From Brevinematales bacterium (GTDB lineage: Bacteria > Spirochaetota > Brevinematia > Brevinematales > GWF1-51-8): DNA of 33,432 bases. The stretch is from NCBI GenBank assembly GCA_013177895.1, contig JABLXV010000041.1:1-33432 (forward strand), in the 5' to 3' direction. Below are positions 1 through 7,396 of the stretch, one piece after another. The notes below the pieces were generated by a model. It had not been told where the DNA came from, did not search any database, and saw only the letters and a list, made by a program, of their open reading frames with translations. The stretch's first letter is position 1; the number at the start of each line of letters is the position of its first letter. A program made the position numbers and the translations under genes.

Positions 1-78
1 AATGCTGCAAATAATATTCTCAAGGTTGGGGCATCGACCTTTCGGGGAGAGGACGTAAGACCCGCGCAAGCGGGCTGA
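1..78 (+). CDS. tnpB: TnpB C-terminal fragment (RNA-guided nuclease, partial)
   Basis: Frame 1 reads NAANNILKVGASTFRGED and then stops at TGA 76-78, the same C-terminus as the full TnpB at 25309-26457. Only the last 25 residues are present because the window begins inside the gene. The NAANNI segment follows the catalytic DRDxNAA motif of the RuvC-like domain in the complete copy; the catalytic residues themselves lie outside the window. Function is inferred entirely from the complete copy. Confidence 0.85.
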   Translation, partial: NAANNILKVGASTFRGEDVRPAQAG

Positions 79-127
79 CCTTAATGATCCGAGAATCTCC
101 GTGGCTTTAGCATGGAGAGTATGTCAA
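1..127 (+). mobile_element. Right end of an IS605-family element (partial, cut by window edge)
   Basis: The first 127 nt match the 3' end of the complete element at 25206-26506 with about seven substitutions. Visible parts are the tnpB C-terminus (1-78), a GC hairpin CCCGC-gcaa-GCGGG, and the subterminal hairpin CTCC-gtg-GCT-tt-AGC-at-GGAG at 97-117, followed by TCAA at 124-127. TCAA is the known right cleavage tetranucleotide of IS608, so I place the right end at 127. The differences from the second copy show it is a diverged family member rather than the same copy repeated. Flanking DNA from 128 is target sequence and would be the guide part of this copy's omega RNA. Confidence 0.85.
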
Positions 128-196
128 ATATGCTTTTTCAATGAGATCGAAGGTTGCTTTTAGGTATTTTTCTTCGACAGAAGGTTTACGAGGCAT
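107..196 (-). pseudogene. Short gene interrupted by the IS605-family right end
   Basis: Starting at ATG 196-194, one base after the stop of the 60-residue gene at 198-380, the minus strand reads MPRKPSVEEKYLKATFDL and IEKAY, then crosses into the IS right end at 127 and stops after six IS-encoded residues (29 codons in all). The charged, helix-like N-terminus and the one-base spacing to its upstream neighbour suggest a real two-gene unit whose second gene was cut by insertion of the element. No family can be assigned from 23 native residues. No strong ribosome binding site is visible, so translational coupling to the upstream gene is likely. It could also be a chance open frame. Confidence 0.5.
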
Positions 197-197
197 T

Positions 198-380
198 TTA
201 AAGACCAATATTTTTTATTTCATTTACTAATGTACCTTTATTAGCTTCTACAAAACTATCAATACCTTCACCCCATAAATCATATTCAGTTTGTCCGCTA
301 TCATTCTTTAAAGGCCAATTTATTACACCTTGATTTTTATCGCTTTTCAACGCTTCAAAAGATTCGCTTGCTAACCCCAT
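198..380 (-). CDS. Small hypothetical protein, 60 aa
   Basis: I do not recognise this protein. It begins MGLASESFEALKSDKNQG and is a soluble, mildly acidic 60-residue product without signal peptide, cysteines or membrane span. The ATG at 380 has a good Shine-Dalgarno (AAGGAGTG about 5 nt upstream). Its stop is one base before the start of the IS-interrupted gene at 107-196, so the two were probably cotranscribed. It is separated from the large minus-strand operon by a terminator (667-690) and an AT-rich gap, so it should have its own promoter within 381-660. Confidence 0.65.
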   Translation of the reverse strand: MGLASESFEALKSDKNQGVINWPLKNDSGQTEYDLWGEGIDSFVEANKGTLVNEIKNIGL

Positions 381-666
381 ATTTCACTCCTTACTTAGAT
401 ATTCTTTTCCTACCGCTTTGTATTCCTCCCGGATACTGACGTAAAACCCTTTTATATCATATAACCTATATGATTCATATATTATATAATATAACACTTA
501 ATCTATCAATAAATCCATATATTACCCCTATTTATCGGAGTTCTACATATATTATTCATTATTCGGTGTTTTATATGTATTTATTCATTTTTCGCGATTA
601 TATGATAGTGTTTCCTATATATAAGTCAATATTATTACTGAATATATTTCATTATTTCAATAAATA
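381..666. other. AT-rich intergenic region without a convincing gene
   Basis: About 285 nt, very AT-rich between 455 and 660, built of TATAT/ATTATA-like tracts. The only long open frame (470-667, plus strand) encodes an Ile/Tyr-rich low-complexity peptide with no ribosome binding site and ends in the terminator stem, so I do not call it. The minus-strand leader of the 198-380 gene lies in 381-450. Many -10-like hexamers are present, which makes a promoter assignment unreliable. Confidence 0.6.
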
Positions 667-690
667 AGCCCCCGGAACACTCCAGGGGCT
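667..690 (-). terminator. Terminator of the large minus-strand operon
   Basis: A 10-bp stem with a 4-nt loop: AGCCCCTGGA, loop GTGT, TCCGGGGGCT on the minus strand, with one T-G wobble. It is preceded by an A-rich stretch and followed by TTATTTATT on the minus strand; the plus strand also has a T-rich run downstream. It lies 24 bp past the stop of the 859-residue lipoprotein gene, the last gene of the operon. Confidence 0.75.
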
Positions 691-714
691 ATCTATTTTT
701 ACTTTATTCTTCCC

Positions 715-3294
715 TTACGGTACATAAGCTCCAATACCCGATACACGGTTATACAGGTGATAATTCCATTCGAAGTAATAATCCCAATTTTGCGTGTATG
801 TTTTACCGGCCTCGGTATATACCGGGTTAGATACGCCGAGCATTGCAAGGACCGCAGGATCGTTGATATAGACCACATAGTCGTAATAGATCGTCGTGGT
901 AACCTTACCGGGCTGGCCGTACACATCTACGGTATTCAGTCCCTTGAATACGATCCTGTAATCATAGATACCGCATTTCGCAATCGACAGGCTTGTCCCC
1001 GCGCTATATGTAGGTGTACCGTATTTCGGTTTCCACGGTAATTGTATTCCCTCTGAACTTGGTACGCCTGGTTTATTTCCATAGTATATAGGATAAGTAA
1101 ACACCCATGCGTTCTGGAAATTAGTCCCAGGCGGAGGCGTACTAGCGATCGCTTCCCATGATTTTATAAAATTGATCGATTCATATTTATTCAAATATCC
1201 ATCCGCAACCTGGCCGCCCTGATTAATCGTACAGGCAGGATCCGTCACATTCCATGCTTTCGAATTCCCATAGTAAAGCTTACCGGTGATGATCGTTTTA
1301 TCGAATGAGACGATGAGATAGATATAGTTATATGAACTGACACCTGAAAGAGACCACGGCGTTGATACAGCAGCGTCAGAAACCCTGATATTTATATAAG
1401 GAGTAGTCGCGGGAAAATGCGACCAAAAACTGAATACTTTTATGGTATTCACATACGACCCGTCATTGATCGAGGTATTGAAGGACTTCTTAAATCCTAA
1501 TTCCAATTTGTTGGTAAGCGGGTTCGTGGTGCTCTTTATGATCGTTCCCTTATCCTTCTTATGATAGACCGCCATTTTTCCGTCAACATCGGTCGTGAAG
1601 GAATGATAATCCTCAGATACTTCCTGATGATTCCCCATTTCCGAAACAGGCGCGACGGTCCCATTTGCCTTGATATACGCTTTATTATTCACGTCGATAT
1701 TCCTTGCGAGAACAGGATAGAACTTATCGGATACATAATAGAGCTCCGAAACCCCGTCGAAAGCGTAAATATCGCTGCCGTACCCGAATGACTTCGACCC
1801 GCTGACCACCGGCATATTATCGATATCCGGTGCGTATGGAGTAAATGAAGGATAAGCGATATATGTTTTCCATGAATAATTCGTTGTATTATTACCCATA
1901 TTCAAAATACCGTTAAGCTTATTTCCCGCGTTTTCCATCGGTATTTCAGTGTCAATTTGATATGTGACAATACCCATATTGGTATTAACTGCCAATATTT
2001 GCATGGGTTTTGAACAGATAGAGGAACTGTAATCGAATTCCTTTACCGCGAGATTGAAATTGGTATGATCGCCGAATTGCACAGCTGAAACGATATATTT
2101 TATATAGTCAGACTGGGGAGAATATTTACTATTAAAATATACTACCGGAGTCCATGACGTGAGGTGATAGGCTCCCGCGCTTTTAACATAAATCGGTTCA
2201 TAGACTTTTACGTTATTGGTGTTCATAAGCCGGGTATCCGCGGCAAAAGTAAAATTAGTCTCGTATGTCTGGCCGTTATACCCGACCGCGCAGAAGCGGA
2301 CATTATACGTTGCTACCATTCCCTGCCTGAATACGGTAGTATACATACTATTCAATCGATCCAGAGCGAAAGGTTTTTTCTGTTCGTTGAAATTCAATCC
2401 GCTATCCCATTCCCCGATGACATACCCGTTTACAATGATCTTGAAAGAGCGGACGCGCTTGAGTAAAGAACTAAAATCGAAATACCGGTATTTCTGTACC
2501 GTGTCCGGGTTTCCAAGATCGACTTCATTGATGGAATATAACCGGTTCGTACATATATTTGCAATGAAGCCCTTGAGGGTCGGCACTATGAACGGCGGGA
2601 GGATATTCCTCATGTGGACGACTTTATCCGAAAGGACGGAGCCGTCATAGAATTTTACTTTATCCACGACGATAGTAGGATAATCGTCCAGGTCAATACT
2701 GACGAGGATAGAGCGGGTATCCGCAGTTATGGATTTTGCGGAACTGCCTATTACCTGCCCGCCTACAAATACGACGATATCGTCGGCTTTACTCTTGATT
2801 TCCTGGGGGAACGTGATCTTGAGTTTTTTATTTTGGACGTCATATATCGTTTCAATATAGCCGGTGAATTCAGGCCGGAAGATATTTTCGCAGTAGTAAT
2901 CCAGCTTCTTTGATTTATCCTTATTCCAGAAATTGCGGAGCTCGACTTCCTGTATCCCGGCGATGTTGAGGGAAGAGTCCTTAATATAGAGGGTAGTATT
3001 ATTGCTCATCCAAATGAATTGGACAGTAGGATAGAGCTCGACCCCGTTATGATAGATCGGGCGGATATTCGAGCTAACGAGGACTACCGTTCCCAGGTCA
3101 ATATTGACCGGTTCCTGAAATACGAAGAGGAGTCCGTTCGTATCGAATTCCGTATCCAGCGTAGGCTCGGCCATCGTGCCGATTGACACCGTAGGATTAA
3201 GCGGGTTATTTCCTGCATTTTCTTTCGGACCCATAGAGCACCCGACAACTGAAGATATAATAAGTGCAATGAGTAACGTAACTAACTTTTTCAT
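715..3294 (-). CDS. Large surface lipoprotein, 859 aa
   Basis: The N-terminus MKKLVTLLIALIISSVVGC is a lipoprotein signal with the lipid-accepting Cys at residue 19, so the mature protein is membrane-anchored and probably displayed outside. The rest is beta-rich, Tyr/Asn-rich and has few further cysteines. Residues about 30-190 contain a module also present in the neighbouring lipoprotein (3664-4908): a hydrophobic strand with a PV pair, an xxYxG turn, a W..NNT stretch and an ELRxF motif. The ATG at 3294 has a strong AGGAGG. It is the last gene of the operon, directly before the terminator. No enzymatic motif is visible; an adhesin or surface-exclusion role is conjecture. Confidence 0.85.
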   Translation of the reverse strand: MKKLVTLLIALIISSVVGCSMGPKENAGNNPLNPTVSIGTMAEPTLDTEFDTNGLLFVFQEPVNIDLGTVVLVSSNIRPIYHNGVELYPTVQFIWMSNNTTLYIKDSSLNIAGIQEVELRNFWNKDKSKKLDYYCENIFRPEFTGYIETIYDVQNKKLKITFPQEIKSKADDIVVFVGGQVIGSSAKSITADTRSILVSIDLDDYPTIVVDKVKFYDGSVLSDKVVHMRNILPPFIVPTLKGFIANICTNRLYSINEVDLGNPDTVQKYRYFDFSSLLKRVRSFKIIVNGYVIGEWDSGLNFNEQKKPFALDRLNSMYTTVFRQGMVATYNVRFCAVGYNGQTYETNFTFAADTRLMNTNNVKVYEPIYVKSAGAYHLTSWTPVVYFNSKYSPQSDYIKYIVSAVQFGDHTNFNLAVKEFDYSSSICSKPMQILAVNTNMGIVTYQIDTEIPMENAGNKLNGILNMGNNTTNYSWKTYIAYPSFTPYAPDIDNMPVVSGSKSFGYGSDIYAFDGVSELYYVSDKFYPVLARNIDVNNKAYIKANGTVAPVSEMGNHQEVSEDYHSFTTDVDGKMAVYHKKDKGTIIKSTTNPLTNKLELGFKKSFNTSINDGSYVNTIKVFSFWSHFPATTPYINIRVSDAAVSTPWSLSGVSSYNYIYLIVSFDKTIITGKLYYGNSKAWNVTDPACTINQGGQVADGYLNKYESINFIKSWEAIASTPPPGTNFQNAWVFTYPIYYGNKPGVPSSEGIQLPWKPKYGTPTYSAGTSLSIAKCGIYDYRIVFKGLNTVDVYGQPGKVTTTIYYDYVVYINDPAVLAMLGVSNPVYTEAGKTYTQNWDYYFEWNYHLYNRVSGIGAYVP

Positions 3295-3330
3295 ACAAAC
3301 CTCCTGATATTTGAAAACAATTCCTTTCTA

Positions 3331-3651
3331 TTATTTTCCTTTATTTGTTTCTTCGCTTTTCATTTTTTTAAGGCGGACATCGGTAAACACGCAGACCACC
3401 CCGCCTTCATTCCAGATAATTGGATAATTAAAATCCGCGATCGCATAGACAGCTGTAAGCGGATACTGAGCATTTCCCCAAGTTTTAGGTGCGAAGAATA
3501 CGATACTGCCGTTTTTGCATTTATCAAGGCTTTCCCAGCTAAGATCGTTAATGATCTGATACTCGCTTTGATTGAGCATATTGACACCGGGTTTCGTACA
3601 ACCAGCGAATGCGATTATTACCATAAAGAAAAGAAACAACCCTTTTTTCAT
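3331..3651 (-). CDS. Small lipoprotein, 106 aa
   Basis: The start MKKGLFLFFMVIIAFAGC is a lipobox signal with the Cys at residue 18. The mature part of about 88 residues contains a WNEGGVVCVF segment and a basic tail, with no recognised family. The ATG at 3651 is preceded by an AGAGGTTCTT Shine-Dalgarno and lies 12 bp after the stop of the 414-residue lipoprotein gene. Position and signal peptide suggest an accessory partner of the two large surface lipoproteins on either side. Confidence 0.75.
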   Translation of the reverse strand: MKKGLFLFFMVIIAFAGCTKPGVNMLNQSEYQIINDLSWESLDKCKNGSIVFFAPKTWGNAQYPLTAVYAIADFNYPIIWNEGGVVCVFTDVRLKKMKSEETNKGK

Positions 3652-3663
3652 AAGAACCTCTTT

Positions 3664-4908
3664 CTATTTTATTCCTATCTCGTCCCCAAGGTAATAGGCT
3701 TTTATATGTTCCAGCTGATAATTTGTGCAAATATTATATATCATAGTTCCATTTGTATCAATAGTTTTACTGAAATCTTGAATAATTTTCATATTGACCG
3801 TATTAACGAAAGTGACGTTTTTCCCGAATGTTTTATAAACGTAGTTTGTCCCGGATACCCCGTCGTAGTATACATAGTTTGAAATCGTATCAATGTAAAA
3901 AGATTTATGCCAGGCTGAATTATACCCTATCCCGGAGGCATAAATATCTAAGCCGTAAGTCACGATCGAATTGACTTCCGCCGCAGGTATTTCCAGCCGA
4001 ATATTATTCGGTTCGCACATGAAAGTATAATCCGCAAAGAGCAATGAGCCGTCTTTTTTTACAGAGATCCCGTAGGCGTTTGTCACATAGATATCGAGAA
4101 TGTAAGTCCTGAATTTTGAGATCGTATTCGTGGCCATTATGCTTTGGTTCGAGCTATCCTCAATTTCATAGTCCGTATCCTTCCCATAGAGCGCTGCGTT
4201 TAGGCCGACGGGTAGAGAATTGGAAATAGGTTTTTCAAGGTAGAAATATTTATAGCCGTAGTCGTCATAGACCTTCATAGGCTGGATATGCGTGAACGGA
4301 TAAACGGCAAGCGATTTATCGAATTTGACTACCGTATTCGAGATTTTAGTAAAACCGGAATAGATATTTGCATAGTCCCCGACGGTACGTTTGACAATCA
4401 CATAGAAATCGTTATCGATATCGACGGGCTGATTAAAGACGACATAGCACATGTTCGAGTAGAAATAGGATATGAATTTTGGATCCGGCCTTTTATTTCC
4501 GTTGACGTATACGGTGAACGGTTTGAGAGGTTCCCATTGCATATTGTAGAAACCGCGGAGCTCGATCTTCTCGATTTCGGAAAAACGGACATTATGAATT
4601 TCCTCGAAGAGGAGAACGGTATTATTATCATACCAAGTCGCTTTCGAATCGTAAGCGATCCCGTCATAGAGTATTTTGATACCGCTTAAAGTACGTAGTG
4701 CAATGATCCCGGTCGGCGCGACCGGCACGGAGAAGGAAAGGATGATATTCGTCATTCCATAATCCATGAAGGCGAACACCTCTACCGGCCTGAGAGTTAT
4801 ATTATTCGTTCCATAGATGACGACGTTTTCAAGGTATGGATCCATCCCGAGCGAGCAGGCTGAAAGCGCAGTAAAGAGGATAAGGAGCGCGAATATTTTA
4901 GAGGTCAT
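3664..4908 (-). CDS. Surface lipoprotein, 414 aa, paralogue of the 859-aa lipoprotein
   Basis: The signal peptide MTSKIFALLILFTALSAC places the lipidated Cys at residue 18. The mature N-terminal half resembles that of the 859-residue lipoprotein in order of motifs: a strand ending SFSVPV, ILYDG, WYDNNTVLL, and EIEKIELRGF, followed by an FNQPVDI strand. This supports a shared domain, about 170 residues long, followed by a different C-terminal part. The gene start overlaps the 3' end of the beta-helix lipoprotein gene by 11 bp, and GGGAGA precedes the ATG. No catalytic motif is seen. A role on the donor cell surface fits its location, but that is inference. Confidence 0.82.
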   Translation of the reverse strand: MTSKIFALLILFTALSACSLGMDPYLENVVIYGTNNITLRPVEVFAFMDYGMTNIILSFSVPVAPTGIIALRTLSGIKILYDGIAYDSKATWYDNNTVLLFEEIHNVRFSEIEKIELRGFYNMQWEPLKPFTVYVNGNKRPDPKFISYFYSNMCYVVFNQPVDIDNDFYVIVKRTVGDYANIYSGFTKISNTVVKFDKSLAVYPFTHIQPMKVYDDYGYKYFYLEKPISNSLPVGLNAALYGKDTDYEIEDSSNQSIMATNTISKFRTYILDIYVTNAYGISVKKDGSLLFADYTFMCEPNNIRLEIPAAEVNSIVTYGLDIYASGIGYNSAWHKSFYIDTISNYVYYDGVSGTNYVYKTFGKNVTFVNTVNMKIIQDFSKTIDTNGTMIYNICTNYQLEHIKAYYLGDEIGIK

Positions 4909-6208
4909 AATTATCTCCCGCTAACATTGCGCCGGTGTTATTGGTATCGTTCAACTGTTCGACGGTCATTAATTCCCCATTGATAAAATCGTTATATTTT
5001 TTCACATAAGGGCTGAACCCGTTATTATTCAAAAGATGATTAGTAAGATCGGTATTCTCATAAATTGCCCAGGTATTCGTATTATCTGTAAACTCATTCC
5101 ATTCGATCGCATAGAACCCGGAGGCTCCGGAGAGAAAGATATCGCAGCAAGCCGGGTTATAGAAGTTATTTGAAAAGACATTATCTGAGAGATAACCACC
5201 GATACAATTTGCAAGAAGGAGCATATTCTGGGCCTGGCAATAGACGATACTCGAGGAATCAATTTGCGGGAATACTTCGTTAGATATGACGATGAGTTCA
5301 TATCCTGAGAAGTTATTAACATGCAGTCCGCTGATCCGGTTCGACATTCCGCCATAGAATGAGAACATGACGACCCCGGAAGTGTTCAGGATATCCATAT
5401 TGAGAAGTTTATTATCATTCCCTTTTAGCTTGAGGAGGCAATGTTTCGTATTCCCGTTCATAGTGAGGGTGAAGGTATTATTATTCCCTTCGGCATAGAT
5501 ATAGTTTTCGTAGTGGTTTTGCACTCCGGACGCGGAAACATGGAATGTCGAATTATTGACGGACTTGAGGATGATACCGGCGTCCGATCCGTGATCTTTC
5601 ATATTTGACACGACTATCCCGGATGACGCGAAGGCATAGACGCAGTTCGAAACGGTCATAAAGAGGGTTTCCAGGACCCGGATATTTTCACAGTTATAGA
5701 TTGATATTCCATAATCCTGATCGCGGTTAATGACATTGGAAAGCATGATTGCGGAAGAATCGACGATTTTATACCCGATCCCCCAGCGGTTTTCGAGGTT
5801 CAAGAGGGAGATACCGGATGAATTGGAAATGAGAATATTTTTCGCGGTCGTAAAACCATAGACCTGAGAGTAAGTGTTATCGTAGCCGCCGACGATCGTG
5901 ATATTCGTCATATTCATAATATAGATATTCTCATAGGTACAGATATCCGCTTTAATGATCCCGATCCCGAGAGTTTTAGCGATCGAGTAAGCCCGGTCGA
6001 TAGTGAGCACTGGGGAGTTAAGCCCATCGTTCAGGTCTGAACCGAAGCCGGACATATAGACTGCGTTAGTATTCCCGTCCCCGACGATGACTTTATTCGC
6101 GTCCGCGATAATGCTTTTATTAATCTTATCGACGACTTCGCTGTAAACCGAACAAGCGGCTGTTATGAAAGCGTAAGCGAAGAGAAAAAACAACCCTTTA
6201 ATCTTCAT
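4898..6208 (-). CDS. Right-handed beta-helix lipoprotein, 436 aa
   Basis: The signal MKIKGLFFLFAYAFITAAC has the lipid Cys at residue 19. Residues about 48-115 carry the signature seen in DUF1565/pectate-lyase-like beta-helix proteins: YMSGFGSDLNDGLNSPVLTI followed by ITIVGGYDNTYS. The remainder is a run of short Asn/Ser-ending strands (SSGISLLN, CENIRVLE, NNSTFHV, GNNNTFTL) typical of a parallel beta-helix stack. Such proteins bind or modify polysaccharides or act as adhesins; no lyase active site can be assigned here. Its ATG overlaps the stop of the upstream gene as ATGA, indicating translational coupling. Confidence 0.82.
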   Translation of the reverse strand: MKIKGLFFLFAYAFITAACSVYSEVVDKINKSIIADANKVIVGDGNTNAVYMSGFGSDLNDGLNSPVLTIDRAYSIAKTLGIGIIKADICTYENIYIMNMTNITIVGGYDNTYSQVYGFTTAKNILISNSSGISLLNLENRWGIGYKIVDSSAIMLSNVINRDQDYGISIYNCENIRVLETLFMTVSNCVYAFASSGIVVSNMKDHGSDAGIILKSVNNSTFHVSASGVQNHYENYIYAEGNNNTFTLTMNGNTKHCLLKLKGNDNKLLNMDILNTSGVVMFSFYGGMSNRISGLHVNNFSGYELIVISNEVFPQIDSSSIVYCQAQNMLLLANCIGGYLSDNVFSNNFYNPACCDIFLSGASGFYAIEWNEFTDNTNTWAIYENTDLTNHLLNNNGFSPYVKKYNDFINGELMTVEQLNDTNNTGAMLAGDNYDL

Positions 6209-6870
6209 TCATCATCCTCAATATTTTCATGATTTTTAAGGTATTCAATCGGTTCAGTTACCTCAACCGATATTTCAATATCTCCCGGATTTTCTTTTTC
6301 CTGAAAACTTATATCGAATTTTGAAGCCCAATGTATACCTATAAATGAGCAGAGGGCATCTTCCTTTTTATATATTTCATATCTATGATCTATCCAGAAT
6401 TTCGAACTCTTTTCAGTTTTTAACATATCCGGGAGGATTTCTTTTATTTCAATTTTACTATTACTAATAAAATAATTCACAGCCGCAGCTTTATACCGTA
6501 CAGTTTCCGCCCAGGATATTTGTTTTTCTGAACCGGTAAGTTCAGGAAGCGCCCATACTTTCTTATTGACAACGGAAGCGTATACCGGATCCATTCTTTT
6601 AAATTTCATATAGCAATCAGGGCACAGGCCGTTTTCTTTATAGTAATCCGGATTCGTTGAATCAATTTCCGGAGAAGCCCATCTCTTTTCCGCCCGGTGT
6701 CCGCAAGCATACATAATCATAGGGTTTAAAGGATCCCGGAATTCTTTCGGATTTTTCTTCCGGAACATTTTTTTCGTATCCTCGTCCGTCGGAGGAGTGT
6801 TATATTCGTCATAGGTTTCATTATTCAGATGTTCCCAAGAAGGCAGCCCGTTATGAATTTCAACACCCAT
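6205..6870 (-). CDS. Cytoplasmic protein with CGH/CPDC zinc-type motif and GSEKQI-WAE-R motif, 221 aa
   Basis: No signal peptide. Residues about 55-87 contain ACGHRAEKRW and then LCPDCY, a Cys-His/Cys-Cys set likely to bind zinc. It is followed by LPELTGSEKQISWAETVR, a motif I recognise from uncharacterised cytoplasmic proteins of phages, plasmids and Firmicutes, where the zinc-type and GSEKQIxWAExIR motifs occur together. The function of that family is unknown to me. It is unusual among the exported proteins around it. The ATG at 6870 follows a GAGGAT site, and the stop overlaps the next start by 4 nt. Confidence 0.75.
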   Translation of the reverse strand: MGVEIHNGLPSWEHLNNETYDEYNTPPTDEDTKKMFRKKNPKEFRDPLNPMIMYACGHRAEKRWASPEIDSTNPDYYKENGLCPDCYMKFKRMDPVYASVVNKKVWALPELTGSEKQISWAETVRYKAAAVNYFISNSKIEIKEILPDMLKTEKSSKFWIDHRYEIYKKEDALCSFIGIHWASKFDISFQEKENPGDIEISVEVTEPIEYLKNHENIEDDE

Positions 6871-6872
6871 GT

Positions 6873-7388
6873 TTATATCCTCGCAAGGGCGCTGACATAT
6901 ACGCCCGAAAGATTAATATTTTCACCGATGAGGAAGGTATACCCCCCTTCGGCCCCGAAGTTAAAGAACTCGACACGAACCGCGGCCCCTACCCGGAGCG
7001 TCATTTCTTTAAGCGACCCGAGCTCAGAAGTATAGAGAGAAAGGCCGCCGGAGATGGGTATATACACCCCGACGGAGAACACTTTATTAAAATTGAAAGA
7101 GTACCCAGGTATAATACCGAAATGTAAGTTATAAAGTGAAAACGGGATGAAATTAATAAAGAGCGCGGGTTCGATCTGAAAGTTCCCGAGGAACGACGTC
7201 GAATTTATGGAGAAGTAATACTTAAATATCGAATTCATTCCGACCTGATACCCGAGCCTCAGGCCGACCTCGACGGTATCGGAATAAAGAATAACTGACG
7301 GGGTAATATTCACCGTCGGCTCCCGAAAGAACACTTTTGCCGAAAGAAGCGCAGGTAATAAGAGGAACATTGATAAAACCAATCTCAT
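6873..7388 (-). CDS. Outer-membrane beta-barrel-like protein, 171 aa
   Basis: I chose ATG 7388 (MRLVLSMFLLLPALLSA) because GAGG lies 7 nt upstream; a GTG at 7400 would add four residues and lacks a site. A Sec signal ends near residue 17, then alternating hydrophobic/polar strands with aromatic ends (LRLGYQVGM, LHFGIIPGYSFNF, FSVGVYIPISGGL, GAEGGYTFLIG) suggest an 8-strand-size barrel. No cysteine. It resembles in style the 154-residue protein at 14843-15307. It sits between the beta-helix block and traG; a channel or anchoring role for the transfer apparatus is possible but unproven. Confidence 0.7.
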   Translation of the reverse strand: MRLVLSMFLLLPALLSAKVFFREPTVNITPSVILYSDTVEVGLRLGYQVGMNSIFKYYFSINSTSFLGNFQIEPALFINFIPFSLYNLHFGIIPGYSFNFNKVFSVGVYIPISGGLSLYTSELGSLKEMTLRVGAAVRVEFFNFGAEGGYTFLIGENINLSGVYVSALARI

Positions 7389-7396
7389 AATATACC

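Noticed and set aside
470-667. 65-residue plus-strand open frame in the left intergenic region
   Set aside because: Low-complexity Ile/Tyr-rich product from AT-rich DNA, no ribosome binding site, ends within the terminator hairpin.
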